A stretch of DNA of 64,000 nucleotides. It comes from Letharia columbiana (Eukaryota; Ascomycota; Lecanoromycetes; Lecanorales; Parmeliaceae). Where the stretch lies: the NCBI RefSeq assembly GCF_014066305.1, contig NW_023501041.1, positions 620,001-684,000 on the forward strand, read 5' to 3'. A program made the translations under genes and the position numbers. The notes beneath the pieces were generated by a model that saw only the letters and a program-made list of their open reading frames with translations, searched no databases and had not been told where the DNA came from. Of the stretch, positions 24,949-36,430 are shown one piece after another (positions within the stretch are counted from its first letter, which is position 1; every line of letters begins with the position of its first letter).

Positions 24949-27900
24949 CTAATACCTCTTGAAATAGTCGCTACCGCCTTCAAGCTGTGCAGTAGGAATA
25001 TCCGTCCCAATCCCACTGTCAGTAGGCGGCCCGAAAACGACCATCTCGCCGGCGTTGCTGATCTCCCCTTTCGCCGCTGCCGCATCCCCTTGGTATGCAT
25101 CTCTTCCCAAGTAAAGCCCGTCTTCATCTTGCTCACCCTCCTCTTCATGTGCAGATTCGAGTTGCGACTCGTCTTCTCCATCTGCTGTTGTAGCTAAGTC
25201 CCTAGAACCAACGGTCCCTATCGTCGAGGCTGCGTAGCTGGTTCGTTTATCCTCGTCGGCTATGGTACTGCCGTCTCCATAGCTTCCAGTCCCGCTGTAG
25301 GTGCCCGAGTAGCTGGTCCGCCGTTCCGTTCCTGCTTCGCTCCCTTCGATATCCTCCTCATCTTCTTCATCAAGCACACTGTTCTCTTTATCCCCTTCAT
25401 CTATGGGTTCGTCTGCATACATGCCCGGTGTCTTGGTTCCATTCCAGCTGGTCTTCCGCACTGGAAAGTTGGATTTGACGCTGTGGCTTCTCTTCAGTCC
25501 ACCAGCGCCCCATCCGCTTGCTTTGGTAGTACCACCGGTGATGGAAGGATTGGCAAGGACCATTGATCGCTCACCCGCAGCGCCCTTGTTAGCGCCCAAA
25601 GTACTCAAGCTGAGGATTCGCCGATCAGCTTTAACGGATGACGTGCTCGTTCCTGATGCTCTTGGAGGTGGCCGTCTTTTTAAGGCCATGCCGACACCGC
25701 TGCTCACGGCGCTAATTGTTTTTGATGGTATGGTAGTTGCAACAGTGCTGGCTCTCGTGCTTGCTGTAGCGTTGCTAGCTGTTGAGACGACCCTCTTGAG
25801 GTTCATCTCCTTCAGGCTGGACTGTGGTCTAGACGTTGTGAGTAACGAACGAGAGTGATCCAAAACCCCATCAAGGATGCGTCGCTCAAGGCCATCCGCT
25901 CTAGCTTCCATGACATGTAGCTCTTCACGCCGGATTTGAAGTGCGGTCTCAAGTGAAGAAAGATCAGCCTGCATCTTTGATTTCAGCGCCGATAGCTCTT
26001 CCTTTTCCTTGAAGAGTTCTTGGACATCCTTGGCAAGGCCTTCCTTTTCGCCAGACAATCGGACGATGTCAGTTTCAACGTTTTCCTTTTGAGCAGTCCT
26101 TTTCTCTAAAGCTATGGCAATCTCTTCTGCCTCCTTTGCTCTCGAATTCTTGGTCTCTGTAGTGGCGGCTTTTTGAGCTGTGGCAAACGCATCGACCTGA
26201 GACGCCGTGAAGGCGACTTGTTCTCGGATTTGCTCAAGCATGGCGACCTCTGCAACAGACTGGCCTGCCTCCGTAGCATGCGCAACTAGTTGATCAAGCT
26301 TTGCGTGAACCCCCGTGTCATCGTACCTTTCAGTTATGGGAGCCTCTCTTATCATTTCTGGCAAAGGCAAAGAGGGGGCAATCGCGGGTATTGGTATGGC
26401 GGCTGGTATTGCTTTGACGCTCGTTTTGATCTCCTCTGCAGAAACCTTTGTCTGTTCATAATGCTGTCCTACGATACCCAGGACGTCTCGAATAGCTTCC
26501 AGTATTCTAGGCTGGTACTCTGATGCATGCGCCTGGACAGCTTCTACGCCTGTAAGCGTCTTGGAGATCTCTGCTCGCGTGGCTTGGTGCTCTGATTTGC
26601 CGTCCAGAGCAAGTAGGTCATCGAGTTTCAGGCCTACCTCTTCAACGCGGCTGAATACTGTCTTCGAGTCTTCACTCATCCGATCGCAGGACTCTGTGAC
26701 AGTCGAGCCAAGTGCATCAACGAGTATTCTAAGGTCTTCAGCAGCGGTTTTCGTTGCGATGAGAGCTTGAGTCTGTTGGACATCTTTGCCTCCAAGGGCT
26801 CGCTCCTTCTCTTGGGCAGCCAGCTGAGCGTCATCATATTTGGTCATGATTTGGTCGAAACATTCATCGATTTTCATGTTCAGATCTTTGATAATGGCAT
26901 CCTTGACCTCGATGTGTTTGTCCAGCAGAATGGTGTGATTTTGTTCGCTCTCTTCCTTACCACTTGCAGAGGCACTATGGACGGATTCAAATCCGCGCTT
27001 GACGGTCTCCAGGAGCTCCATTACTGTAGCGGTCGAGTCTGCAGACATGATGGTCTCGCCCACCATCTCCAATGCCTTGGCCAGGCCCTGCACACTGCGA
27101 TGACTGTCATTGATCCGAGCCTTAAGCTCTTCTCGAACATCTTCGAATATCAATTTGACATCCTCGATTTTGTCAGCTATTCCACCGTGCTCGATCTTGC
27201 GTGCCTCAAAAGCTTGTGCGGTAAGTTCATGCTTTTCGTCGGCCTGCTGGGTGAAGTCCTGGATGAGACCATTGAGCACTTCCATGTCGGCTTTTGTTGG
27301 AAGAGTTTCGACATCGGGCAGCTCGAGTTCAGTAATTTGTGTCTTGGTGTCCATGCAAAGAGTCCCCAAAGCTTCAATATCGGTCTTGCTGACCCTATCG
27401 CCAGCGTCTTCGTCAGGGTTCCTCTCGCGCATGTCTTCAAGATCGGCGCGCACTTCTTTGAGTAAAGCTTCCAGAACGCCGATGTCTTTCTTTGAGGCGC
27501 CATCCGAGCCAAAGTCATGCACAGCATCCCGAGTCTCGTTGAGGATGGATTCGAGAGATTCGAAATGGGCTACCTTCGCCAGGCCTTCCGAGTCAGAGAA
27601 TCCAATCTCGTCGATCCTGGCTTTCGTATTCCGCAAAAGGGTTTCTATGGCTTCCGTGTCATCCTTAGTGGCAGTGTTCTCGTTCTGGATTCGCCCCCCT
27701 TGAACAATGTCCGCGACAGAAGCTTGGACATCTCTCACCATGGCTTCTAGTCCTTCGATGTGCTCTTTAGCGATGGCTCCCTCGGCACTTTGATAGGCTG
27801 TTGGCGGTGGTGGCATACTATCCAGGGCCTCGACTTTAATCCTGAGCTGGGTGATCATCATCTCTAGATTTCCGATATCATTCCTACGCAAGCCTTCGGC

Positions 27901-30900
27901 TTCTGGATCGGCAACAACGACTTCACCATCCCTCGAACTAGAAAAACCGAGCTGTTCACTCTGAGCTGTATGCAGACGATCAAGGTCAGCCCTCACGTTA
28001 ATTAGACCCTCTTTGAGTGTCTCGAGGATCTCATAGTTGACGGTCATGTCAAGGGGCTTGTTGACCATCCTCTCCACATCGCCACGAAGCCCATCGAGTC
28101 CGTCATTAAGAGCGTCAAGAAGCTCGCCAGTACCGGAGAAAACACTTTCGGGCCTCTCATGCTTTCTTTCAAACTCAGCACGAAGAGATTCATGGCCGTC
28201 ACGGATAGCTTCCAGCACTTCCTCTCTGTCTGCTGACGCACCTCCTCTCACCAGCGTTGTGCCCAGCGTCTCGCGGAGATGCTCAAATTCATCCTTCATA
28301 ACAGCAATGGTTTCAGCTGTAGCCTCAGGGTTCTGCTCTAGCGGTATTTTGTTTGGGATCTGTGCCAGGCCTTCCCTAATGGTCTCTAGAATATCCTCCC
28401 GTTCAACGCCGCCACCGCCAGAGTGGACCATTGAAATTGCGATAGTCTGTCGAAGATGTTCGAATTCCTTTTCCATTGCGTCTAACATTTCTCCGCTATT
28501 GTTCTGCTCGACGGAACGAGGAGCATTAGCGATACTTGCCTCAAGATCCAACTTTAGATGATCCAAGCCACTTCTGATAGTTTCTATGATTTCATCTTTG
28601 CCGGTGACGTCGGCTGCGCGGTCGACGTAAGTCTCAATGTCTGCTCTGAGCACTTCGAGACCATCCTTCATGGCATCAAGTACTTGTTCAGTGTCACCAC
28701 CGTTCGCGACAGAGTACTGTTTGAACTCGTCTCTCATGCCGTCAATGAGATCCTCCATCTTGTCTAGCACTTTCTCTCCGACTCCACCCATTGGCGTTGG
28801 AGCTCCCTCAAGACCGGCCTTGACAGCCTCGAACAGATCTTCTCGGTTGAACTCAATTTCTTTCGATATTGAGGCTTGGTTGGTGAGTCCTTCCTTGACA
28901 GCATCTAAAACATCATCACGTGTCATCTCTGGCTCTCTCACCACTCCCACATTCGAAGCCGGGAAATCGAAGGTTTCTAGGCACTCTCTCACTGTCATCA
29001 ATATCTCCTCTCGGGTGATACTAGCTTCGGTGTCGACCGGGGGAGGCTGTTTGAAATCTTGCAAGCCTTCCCGGACAGCGTCAAGAACTTCATCATAGCT
29101 GGCACCGCCAAGGTCTTTCGCCTGCTCCCGAGGTTGGTACTGTTGCAATCCCTCTTTGAGGCATTGGAGGATCTCGTCACGCTCCAAGCCGAAATTTTGC
29201 AGTTCGATTTCTGGTTTGTAGGTTTCCCAAGCTTCGCGAACAGCCTCGAGAATCTCTTCTCGTTCAATGCCAGATTCAGGATGTTGCAAAGCAACCTGCT
29301 GCTGCAATGGGAACTCGCTCAACGCGTTTTTCACAGCTGTGTAAACCTCCTGACTGTCCACCGAGTGACGAGACATGATGGACGAAGAAGATTGTCGTCG
29401 CTTCTCTTTCATCAGGTTCTCCATATGATCTCTCAATGCCGCCAGGCCTTCTTGTACGATGTGAGCTATTTCCTCGCGGCCAGGTCCCTGGGCGTCATCT
29501 CGATTTGTCTGGCTTGTTGATTCTGCCTGGTCGAGCTTCCGAGCAATATCACGACCCATACCAAGTACTTCACCACGAAGTTCACGCACGTGTGCTTTGA
29601 CCTCAGCAGTCATCCCACCACCTTCTGTGATACTGTCTTTCATCTTCTTTAACAGCTTCTGCATGTCCTCGTTGATAAAGCCTGCGGCTTTGGCGTTTTG
29701 CTGTGCCCTGGCAGTGGCGAGCTGTGGGGTGATCTGCTGGGGCGTAATATCACGCGACACTCTGCGTACGGGCTGAGGATCAAAATCGAGCGTAAGCTTC
29801 GGCGGTGAATTTTCAACACCATTACCGTTGTCTCTTCGAGGAACAAGTGCTCTGCTGCCGGTGCTGTCCTTAAGAAAAGTCAAGATTTCTTCCAACTTCT
29901 TAACAACGGTGGGATCTGATTCTTTAAACTTCTGCGCATGTTGAAGTTCTGACAAATTAGTTAATACCCGTTCCTGACCTTCTTTGGTACCCATTTCCCG
30001 TAGGATCTTCTCCAAGAGGGCTATGCTTGCAGCTCCTTCCATTTGATATGGGGAAGCAGATATCTCTCGATCGATTGAAGCCGCGAGAGCACTGTTGGGA
30101 CTTGGTATCCTCGGAAGTGAGAAACTCTTCGACATGCCCTGTGGGGAGATGTAGGGTTTATTATCCAGGAGGTTGCCTGGACCTCGACTATAGCTACTAG
30201 CTGTACGCGAGCCATTGCCTGCTTCTTGGTCGAGAAGACGCGAAGACAAGTTGGAAACAAGGTCTCGAAGACTCTTACGAATATCTTCATCTCTAGAATT
30301 TGTGGCTTCCTTGAGGCTGATCAAATCCGTTGCATTGTCCTTGCTTCGTCGACTGAGCTGGGCCATTTCGCGCTGCAAATTTGTAGCGATGCTTGTCAGA
30401 CTCAAGATCTGTGTAGAGATAGCATCGAAGTTCTGCGAACTCCGAATATTTGGAGTAGAGTTGTTAGTAATGTTGGAAAGAGAGGTGTCCGGCTCTTTTG
30501 GTGTAGGCAAATTTTGCAACGCAAGCATTGTTGCAGACGGAGGTGTGTTCTCGCCCAAAATGGCTTTTGGGGGAGGTCGTCGAAGGCTCGGGGTGTCTCG
30601 ACCATTTGGTGTAGGTGTAGCCGTCCCTGACCGGGTAGGACTCCTTTCTGGAGATCGGTTCTCGAGATCGAAGCTTTGTGTCCGTGGCAATCGTTCCGGT
30701 GATCTCTCCGGTGACCTCGCGGGGGACCTGTCAAGAGATCCTAGCGCATCAACATAGCTGTTTCGTAGACCGCCGTTGGTGTTATGGAATGGCTGCAGGC
30801 GCTTGTTTGGTTGCCCCTTGATCAGTGACTTCTCTGGGGATCTGTTCGGCAACGGGTTGACTGTGTAAGCGCTTTCTCTGGCTTTTGCGGTCAAAGCTTC

Positions 30901-31166
30901 GGCAGCTGCAGCAATATTCTTGGAAGTGGTAGGTTTTGTTGCGGGGCTAGACCCGGGATTCAATGGGAGGGGAGGGGGTGCGCGATCCGGGTCAGAGCTA
31001 TCCCACCTGAAGTTCGTAGGTTTGCCCGTCAGTCTCACAGAATACCATTGTTAGAGCGTGTAAGTGCCTACATAGGAACCGAAGCGCGACCAGAGTCAGA
31101 TAATGAGGGGTGATGTCTCAGCACAAGCTCCCGGTCACGGGACTCTTCCCTGTCAATTGACGACAT
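24949..31166 (-). CDS. Giant coiled-coil protein (2,059 aa)
   Basis: The main exon is 24,949-31,033. The N-terminal exon is 31,072-31,166, starting at the ATG at 31,166 (MSSIDREESRDRELVL), joined by a short gtaggc..gag intron (31,034-31,071) with a ctaac branch-like motif. The joined frame enters LTGKPTNFRWDSSDPDRAPP. The first ~350 residues are disordered and S/P-rich with repeated RSPERSP motifs. Residues ~600-1,030 hold about a dozen copies of an R-(D/E)-E-(I/V)-L-(E/D)-A-(V/I)-(R/K)-E-G-L repeat. A long coiled coil follows at ~1,660-1,750, then a basic, serine-rich region and an acidic tail. Relatives in Pezizomycotina are usually labelled 'chromosome segregation ATPase family', but I see no Walker motif. 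A structural or cytoskeletal role is inference. The gene is divergent from RPL27 with about 366 bp between start codons. Confidence 0.9.
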
Positions 31167-31532
31167 CTTTATCGAGGTGCTGGTAGCGAGGAATGTTGGG
31201 GGAAACCGCGAAATGTAGCTATTGAAGCATCATTCACATCGCGTTTCGGTTTTCAATGGTCTAGACACTGCCAGCGTTGCAGACTAGGTGGTGCTCGAAG
31301 CAGTATGTCTATACTGAAGAGCGACTACCCACGCCCTTTGCGACAGTAAACTCAAGAAAATTTGGTAAACAGCACAAAACGTAAACAATGGCTTGCCGCG
31401 ACTTGGCAAGCGCGATCGGCTAAATCAGCCAGTCACGTGACCGAAGTGCGGGTAGGGCTTATTCGAAGCCCACACAGAATTTCGGCAATCACCAAACTCC
31501 ATTTACAACAACTACGACCGTTAACAGCAACG
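31167..31532. promoter_or_regulatory. Shared divergent promoter region
   Basis: 366 bp between the start codons of the coiled-coil gene (minus) and RPL27 (plus). Both must be driven from here. No specific element could be assigned. Confidence 0.6.
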
Positions 31533-32120
31533 ATGAAGTGTGAGTCGTTATTAGAGGCCTTTCTGACAGCAAGTATTAACTGATTTATCCAATCTAGTTC
31601 TCAAGGTCGGCCGTGTGGCGATCATCACGCGGGGGAGGTACGCAGGAAAGAAGGTAGCCATCACTGCTAGCAGATCTGGCTCCTCGACGAGCGGATTAAG
31701 GTCTGACATTCTATGCTCTTAGGTCGTCATAATTCAGCCCCTAGATACCGGCTCCAAGACACATCCTTTTCCTCACGCCCTTGTCGCGGGCATCGAGCGC
31801 TACCCCTCCCAGATCACCCGCCGCATGTCAAAAGCTCGTCAAGCAAAACGCAGCAAGGTCAAACCCTTCATCAAGACCATCAATTACAACCATCTGATGC
31901 CTACACGATACACGCTGGAATTGGAGGGTCTGAAGGGCGTGGTGACGAATGATACATTCAAGGAGGTCAGTCAGAGGGAGGATGCGAAGAAGACGGTGAA
32001 GAAGGCGCTGGAGGAGAGATACACAAGCGGGAAGAACAGGTGGTTCTTTACTCCTTTGCGTAAGTCAAATCATGTTGTTTCGCTGCGGAGAGTAATATTG
32101 ACGGCTCTCAAGGATTTTGA
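31533..32120 (+). CDS. RPL27: 60S ribosomal protein eL27
   Basis: Four exons: 31,533-31,539, 31,598-31,653, 31,723-32,059 and 32,113-32,120. All introns are gt..ag (31,540-31,597; 31,654-31,722; 32,060-32,112). The product is 135 aa, matching the usual eL27 length of about 136. It starts [20 protein letters not shown] (an N-terminal KOW-type segment) and ends with the family-typical [10 protein letters not shown] tail, whose last two codons and stop sit in the tiny fourth exon. The protein is a structural component of the large ribosomal subunit. The seven-base first exon and eight-base last exon explain why simple ORF reading shows only the middle of the gene. Confidence 0.97.
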
Positions 32121-32666
32121 GCGAACAAGCATGGAGAGGTAGTCGCAGCTCGGGGATATGCTATAGAGATTAAGCATAGCAATGCATCTACGGGGCTCTC
32201 TGGAATACGATACTGCTCGATACACTGGCTAGTGATGCTTTGACTCTAATGACAATGATGCGAATACTTGTCCTGTCTTGAGTAGCTGAATCCAGGAACG
32301 CTGGAACGCCATTTCCGTGCTGACATGAACCTTCCTGAGCGTTGTTCTGAGAGAATTGCTTTTTCAAATCACATTAGCTTTGCCAGCCAACCACTAGGTC
32401 TCGTCGCACCGGATCTAGCCAACGTAACAAGGCCAGGTCTGGAAACAGATGTCTGAAAGTGCATAGCAATGTAGCATCCTATTTCTGTCAGATGACCAGA
32501 ATTAATCACGGAATTCTTCTACACAGGATGGGCTTTTGGAATAAACGCTTGGCCAATCGGCTTAGTTCTGTGTAACAAGACATCACCCAGCATATCTACC
32601 TGCGGAAAAAACTTCTCTTCGTCAACGTATTTCACAAGTGAACTAATCATTCTATATTGCATAGAG
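32121..32666. other. Intergenic, nothing recognised
   Basis: Normal-GC spacer between RPL27 and the next plus-strand gene. No feature was recognised. Confidence 0.5.
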
Positions 32667-33203
32667 ATGCTGCAAACCATCGTCCAATATTCCGCTCTCG
32701 TCTTTCCACACACATTTGGGCGACTCGCGTACTGGTATCTTCTCCTATTTTACGACAATACCGGTTTGCTTGATCTTCAATACATGATTTTCGCAACACT
32801 ACCATCTTGCATCTACTTCATCCATTACTTTGCTGCAGCTCGGGACTTTCGCGATGATGACGATGACGAAAGACTCCCAGAGGATCGACCTGGGGCATTC
32901 CGTATTATTCTGGGCTGTTTAAAATACTGGTTCTTGGTGTACAAAGCTTTCGACTTGCTAGCCGCGCTAGACGTCGTGCTCAGAGCGTCAGGATTCTGCG
33001 GCAAGGCCATTCTTGCCATAGACTTGTTCATGGAAAGCACCCTGGTTCTTCTGGCAAAGACGATTTTCTTCCTCTTTGTTAGTATTTCCGTCGGCGCAGC
33101 ACTTGAGGGATTTCCCTTCGTACAATCCGTCATCCTCGATCTCCTGGAAGCATTCTTTGGAAGGATCGAGGTCCCTGCAGACGAAGCGTTTCACGAGGAA
33201 TAA
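32667..33203 (+). CDS. Hypothetical multi-pass membrane protein (178 aa)
   Basis: Single-exon frame from an ATG at 32,667. Hydrophobic segments are visible near residues 15-30 (YWYLLLFY), 38-56, 82-105 and 110-150 (ILAIDLFMESTLVLLAKTIFFLFVSISVGAAL). An acidic loop (DFRDDDDDERLPEDRP) sits after the second. Such an alternation suggests three to five membrane helices. I do not recognise a family. The ordered hydrophobic pattern and real ATG argue for a gene, but without homology it could still be spurious. Confidence 0.55.
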   Translation: MLQTIVQYSALVFPHTFGRLAYWYLLLFYDNTGLLDLQYMIFATLPSCIYFIHYFAAARDFRDDDDDERLPEDRPGAFRIILGCLKYWFLVYKAFDLLAALDVVLRASGFCGKAILAIDLFMESTLVLLAKTIFFLFVSISVGAALEGFPFVQSVILDLLEAFFGRIEVPADEAFHEE

Positions 33204-33560
33204 ATCTTTGAAAAGGACGGATTCTTCTGAGGGAGACGGACTCCTTGAAGGGGACGGAACTTTGATGAGGACGTGGTCTTTGAGTAAACGATGTTCGTGC
33301 TTCTTATTGCAATCATCCAGCGGACTTCGTACGCCAGATGCTGACGAGAAACAGGATGCTGAAGGTTGACATCCCACTTAACGACACGTACATCTGGAAT
33401 GCTTACTTTGTTCAGGCTCATACGATCGAGCCTGCATGTCATAATAAATACCTGGATTAGCATGGTACACGACTGCCCATCCGGGGAATTATCCCTGAGA
33501 AGCTTCGCGGGGTAATTGGGAGGGGTCGTCAGCCTCGATCTAAGTAATCACAGCTTCGTG
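33204..33560. other. Intergenic, nothing recognised
   Basis: Contains a short purine-rich stretch with loosely repeated gacggact/gaaggggacgg motifs at 33,215-33,275. No gene was recognised. Confidence 0.5.
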
Positions 33561-34556
33561 ATGTCCTCGTCGGGTATGTCGCCCTCCTTTGGCTGCTACT
33601 GAATTGAGTCTTACCTGGGCAGAAAGGAATATTCTTGAACACAAGAAGACACTGAGGATGACGATAAAGACAAAGTCGCTCAATGACAATACCTTACCGG
33701 ACTTCAACGGTTATCATCGCCTTTGCCCCAAAGCGGGAGGCTCGAGGATACGGCCAGCAAGTTTTACACCATGTCGATTTTACAGCAACAACAGGCACAA
33801 ATCGTTTGCGTTGACAGCCAGTGAGCAGCTAGCCACATCGCAATCCAACTGTTCAAGAGGTCAACCCGAGAGCGCCACTCAGGATTCAAGAGGTCCGGAA
33901 ACCCTGACACGGAGGTCTCAGGCATCTCACTCTCATCCCAATGTTCAGGAGCCTAGCAGTCAGGCGCCTCACCATGCCGTCTCTGCCAGTCGCATAAGGT
34001 TCTCGGTGATCCCTAAGAGAATATCTCAGGTCGAATTTCCCGCTGGCCGCAGTGCACCTACCCCGCCCCCTCCTGGCCCGCCGCCTAAGCGAACGGCAGA
34101 AGACAGGCGAAGGTCGGAAGCTGTTCTGAAAACACCAGTTGGTTTATTGAGGAACTATGTCTCCACCAAGGTAATTGAGAAAATCAAGAAATCGCCATAT
34201 TATGTACATGATGAGGATACGATCGTTCTCAGATGCCATCAGCATCAAAAACAAGAGCGAAATGAATCGCTATGTAACGGACAGCTTTTTCGCTTGCTTG
34301 AGAATGTTGAGAGTGAAATTAGGTACAGAGAGAGTATGGGCCAGATAAAGGACTCGCAGTGAGACAATACCCCGCTTGGGTCTAGTGAATCGATCATACT
34401 AACACGTTTTGACTTAGGACCGTGATCGTGTCTGAAAATGAGACAGAGGCGATGTCTTGGAACTTGAAGAAGTCTTTCAATATCAAGATGAGACAACGAA
34501 AGCGAAAAGCTAAGAAGGCAGAGAGCCTAAAAGCTTTAGAATCACCCGAAAACTAG
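33561..34556 (+). CDS. Hypothetical basic, proline-rich protein
   Basis: Three exons: 33,561-33,573, 33,623-34,358 and 34,418-34,556. The small first exon (ATG TCC TCG TCG G) splices by gtatgt..cag into ERNILEHKKTLRMTIK. The second intron (gtgaga..tag, with a ctaac branch-like motif) joins KDSQ to TVIVSENETEAMSW. The middle is disordered and Ser/Gln-rich with a TPPPPGPPPKR stretch. A more ordered segment follows (LLRNYVSTKVIEKIKKSPYY, then a helix ending SEIRYRESMGQ), and the C-terminus is very basic (MRQRKRKAKKAES). I do not recognise the family. Clean splicing in frame at both junctions supports a real gene of 295 aa. Confidence 0.7.
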
Positions 34557-34957
34557 AAAGAGGAGTGAAAACCACGGACGCTTTGCCGTCTTCAAACATG
34601 GGCTAATCCGTTCTTGACTAAGTAAAATAAAACGGGGCGACTGAACCCGGCACCAAAAATTTTCTACCCATTTGGACTACTACATCCCATCTCATGTACA
34701 CACGTCAGCTGCATACTATCTCACGCACGCTCCACATTCCTAGTTATGGAGGTAGGTGTCAGAGGTGCCAGTGCAAGGCATATACTGCTTGGAGGTCTTG
34801 AATGTCCAGTCAACAGGAGGACGGTAAGACCAACATACACTAACGACTCGCCCACGCTGCAATACACCGTATATAGTCATCTTCGCGGTTTACACATCTA
34901 GCCTACAGCGATGCCCACCGATGTGAGAGCCGGCCAAATGCGACACGTAGCCCTCAA
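34557..34957. other. Convergent intergenic region
   Basis: Lies between two genes that converge, so it should hold both 3' UTRs. Nothing else was recognised. Confidence 0.5.
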
Positions 34958-36430
34958 TCAGTCCTGCTTGTCTAGACACTTTCGATCCAGCCACCTCGCC
35001 ATGTGGACGCACGGCTGATCCACAAATCTCCAAAACAGATCAGATGCCCACACAATGGGTATACCAGTAAGAAAAAGCCCAGCGAACCATTGAAGATGAT
35101 AGCCCCAAAAACCAGCGCCGTCTTTGCCACCGTTCATGCGGAAAACGGGTTCCATGGTAAAGTACACAGCGTGCATCACCGGACCGTGCATAAGATATAG
35201 CGCATAGGATATCGACGCCCAGTACTGGACGAATGGCGTTGTCAAGATCTTCTGCAGTGGAGCCAGCTGATGGCATGCACCAACGATTAGAAACGAGACT
35301 GGTATGAACCAGAATGTGTCCGGACAAGGATTATCTGGCGATCTTTGTTGCAGCCATCGGAAGAAAGGGACCTCGTGGGCCTTGGCTGTGGGCCAACCAC
35401 AGATGTAGAGCGCTATTACAAGCTGGCACCACCAGAAGATTTCCCAAGCTTTGCCTATTGCATTCTTTGTCGAAGACGGAAGATTGATCTGGAACTCGTC
35501 GCTGTCTTTTTCCACGTCGGTCGCCGGATCCAGAGCTACAGCGTGCGCGTTCTTGTATTCGTCCTGAATCAGGCCGAACTCCGCAATGAGCGCACCGGCT
35601 AAAAATTCGGCTGGCGCCCAATGTTTGCACTGCAGCGTGTACCATATAATGGCCATGGTCACCGTGAGGCGAACCCACGTCTTACACCTAGACAGGCCTG
35701 TGATCGTGATAAACAAAAGCATCGACATGGACAACTCAACCGGAATCGTCCACAAATGACCATCATACGGCGGATCCTGCCGTCTGTCCCAATTCCACGG
35801 CTGCGAAGCAAACACCCACAACTCGTGGAAACAGTGCGCCAGTTCCGGCCAGAAACCCCCCTTGACAAGCGGCGGATAACCCCAATCATTGTGCATGAAC
35901 CAGAAGCTGACGAAAGTTGACGCCACACACGGCAGATACAGGCGCAACCCGCGCCGAAACACGGACGAGGAGAGCGTGGTGTGCAGATCGGCGTAGTTAT
36001 GCGCGCGCGCTAACCTTAGCGGCTTCAGCGAGAGCACGAAACCGGAAATCACAAAAAAGACGTGCACGAACGGTCGGCCGGTGTACAGCACGCGGATGAA
36101 AGGCAGTTGCAGCGGCGACGAATGCATCTTGTCGTCGGAGACGCCGTAGGAGGCGTTGAGGCGCGGGGCGAAGTTCGAGGTGTAGTGCAGCAGGCAGACG
36201 GACAGGGATGCCAGACCGCGAAGGCCGTCGAGGTAGGCGGTGGGGTGCAGGCGGGACGCTTTGAACCCGGAGGGCACAAGGCGCCGCTGTACGGGGCTGG
36301 GGAGGAGGGCGAACGCTATCGTCTTGAGGTAGCGGGTTCTGGCGGTGCGGGCCCAGAGGGTGTCGGGGTCATTGTCTGCAGCTAGAAGACCTTTTTGACT
36401 CGAAGGCGCGGCCTCACTTTCTGTCTTCAT
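34958..36430 (-). CDS. Membrane acyltransferase (acyltransferase 3 family, 490 aa)
   Basis: The start chosen is the ATG at 36,430 (MKTESEAAPSSQ). The open frame extends further upstream but only through low-complexity sequence without an ATG in a sensible context. The fold signature of the Acyl_transf_3 (PF01757) family is clear: YLDGLRGLASLSVCLLHY near residue 65, then VHVFFVISGFVLSLK near 130, an RR-LRLYLPC segment, WTIPVELSMSMLLFI near 230 and a late YALYLMHGPVMHAVYF helix. Around ten hydrophobic segments are seen. Members move acyl groups onto sugars, lipids or secondary metabolites at membranes, and the substrate cannot be told from sequence. No cluster of biosynthetic genes surrounds it. 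Confidence 0.93.
   Translation of the reverse strand: MKTESEAAPSSQKGLLAADNDPDTLWARTARTRYLKTIAFALLPSPVQRRLVPSGFKASRLHPTAYLDGLRGLASLSVCLLHYTSNFAPRLNASYGVSDDKMHSSPLQLPFIRVLYTGRPFVHVFFVISGFVLSLKPLRLARAHNYADLHTTLSSSVFRRGLRLYLPCVASTFVSFWFMHNDWGYPPLVKGGFWPELAHCFHELWVFASQPWNWDRRQDPPYDGHLWTIPVELSMSMLLFITITGLSRCKTWVRLTVTMAIIWYTLQCKHWAPAEFLAGALIAEFGLIQDEYKNAHAVALDPATDVEKDSDEFQINLPSSTKNAIGKAWEIFWWCQLVIALYICGWPTAKAHEVPFFRWLQQRSPDNPCPDTFWFIPVSFLIVGACHQLAPLQKILTTPFVQYWASISYALYLMHGPVMHAVYFTMEPVFRMNGGKDGAGFWGYHLQWFAGLFLTGIPIVWASDLFWRFVDQPCVHMARWLDRKCLDKQD

Noticed and set aside
26767..27465. Long ORFs antisense to the coiled-coil gene
   Set aside because: They lie in the opposite strand of a clearly coding 6-kb exon and repeat because the sense protein is repetitive.
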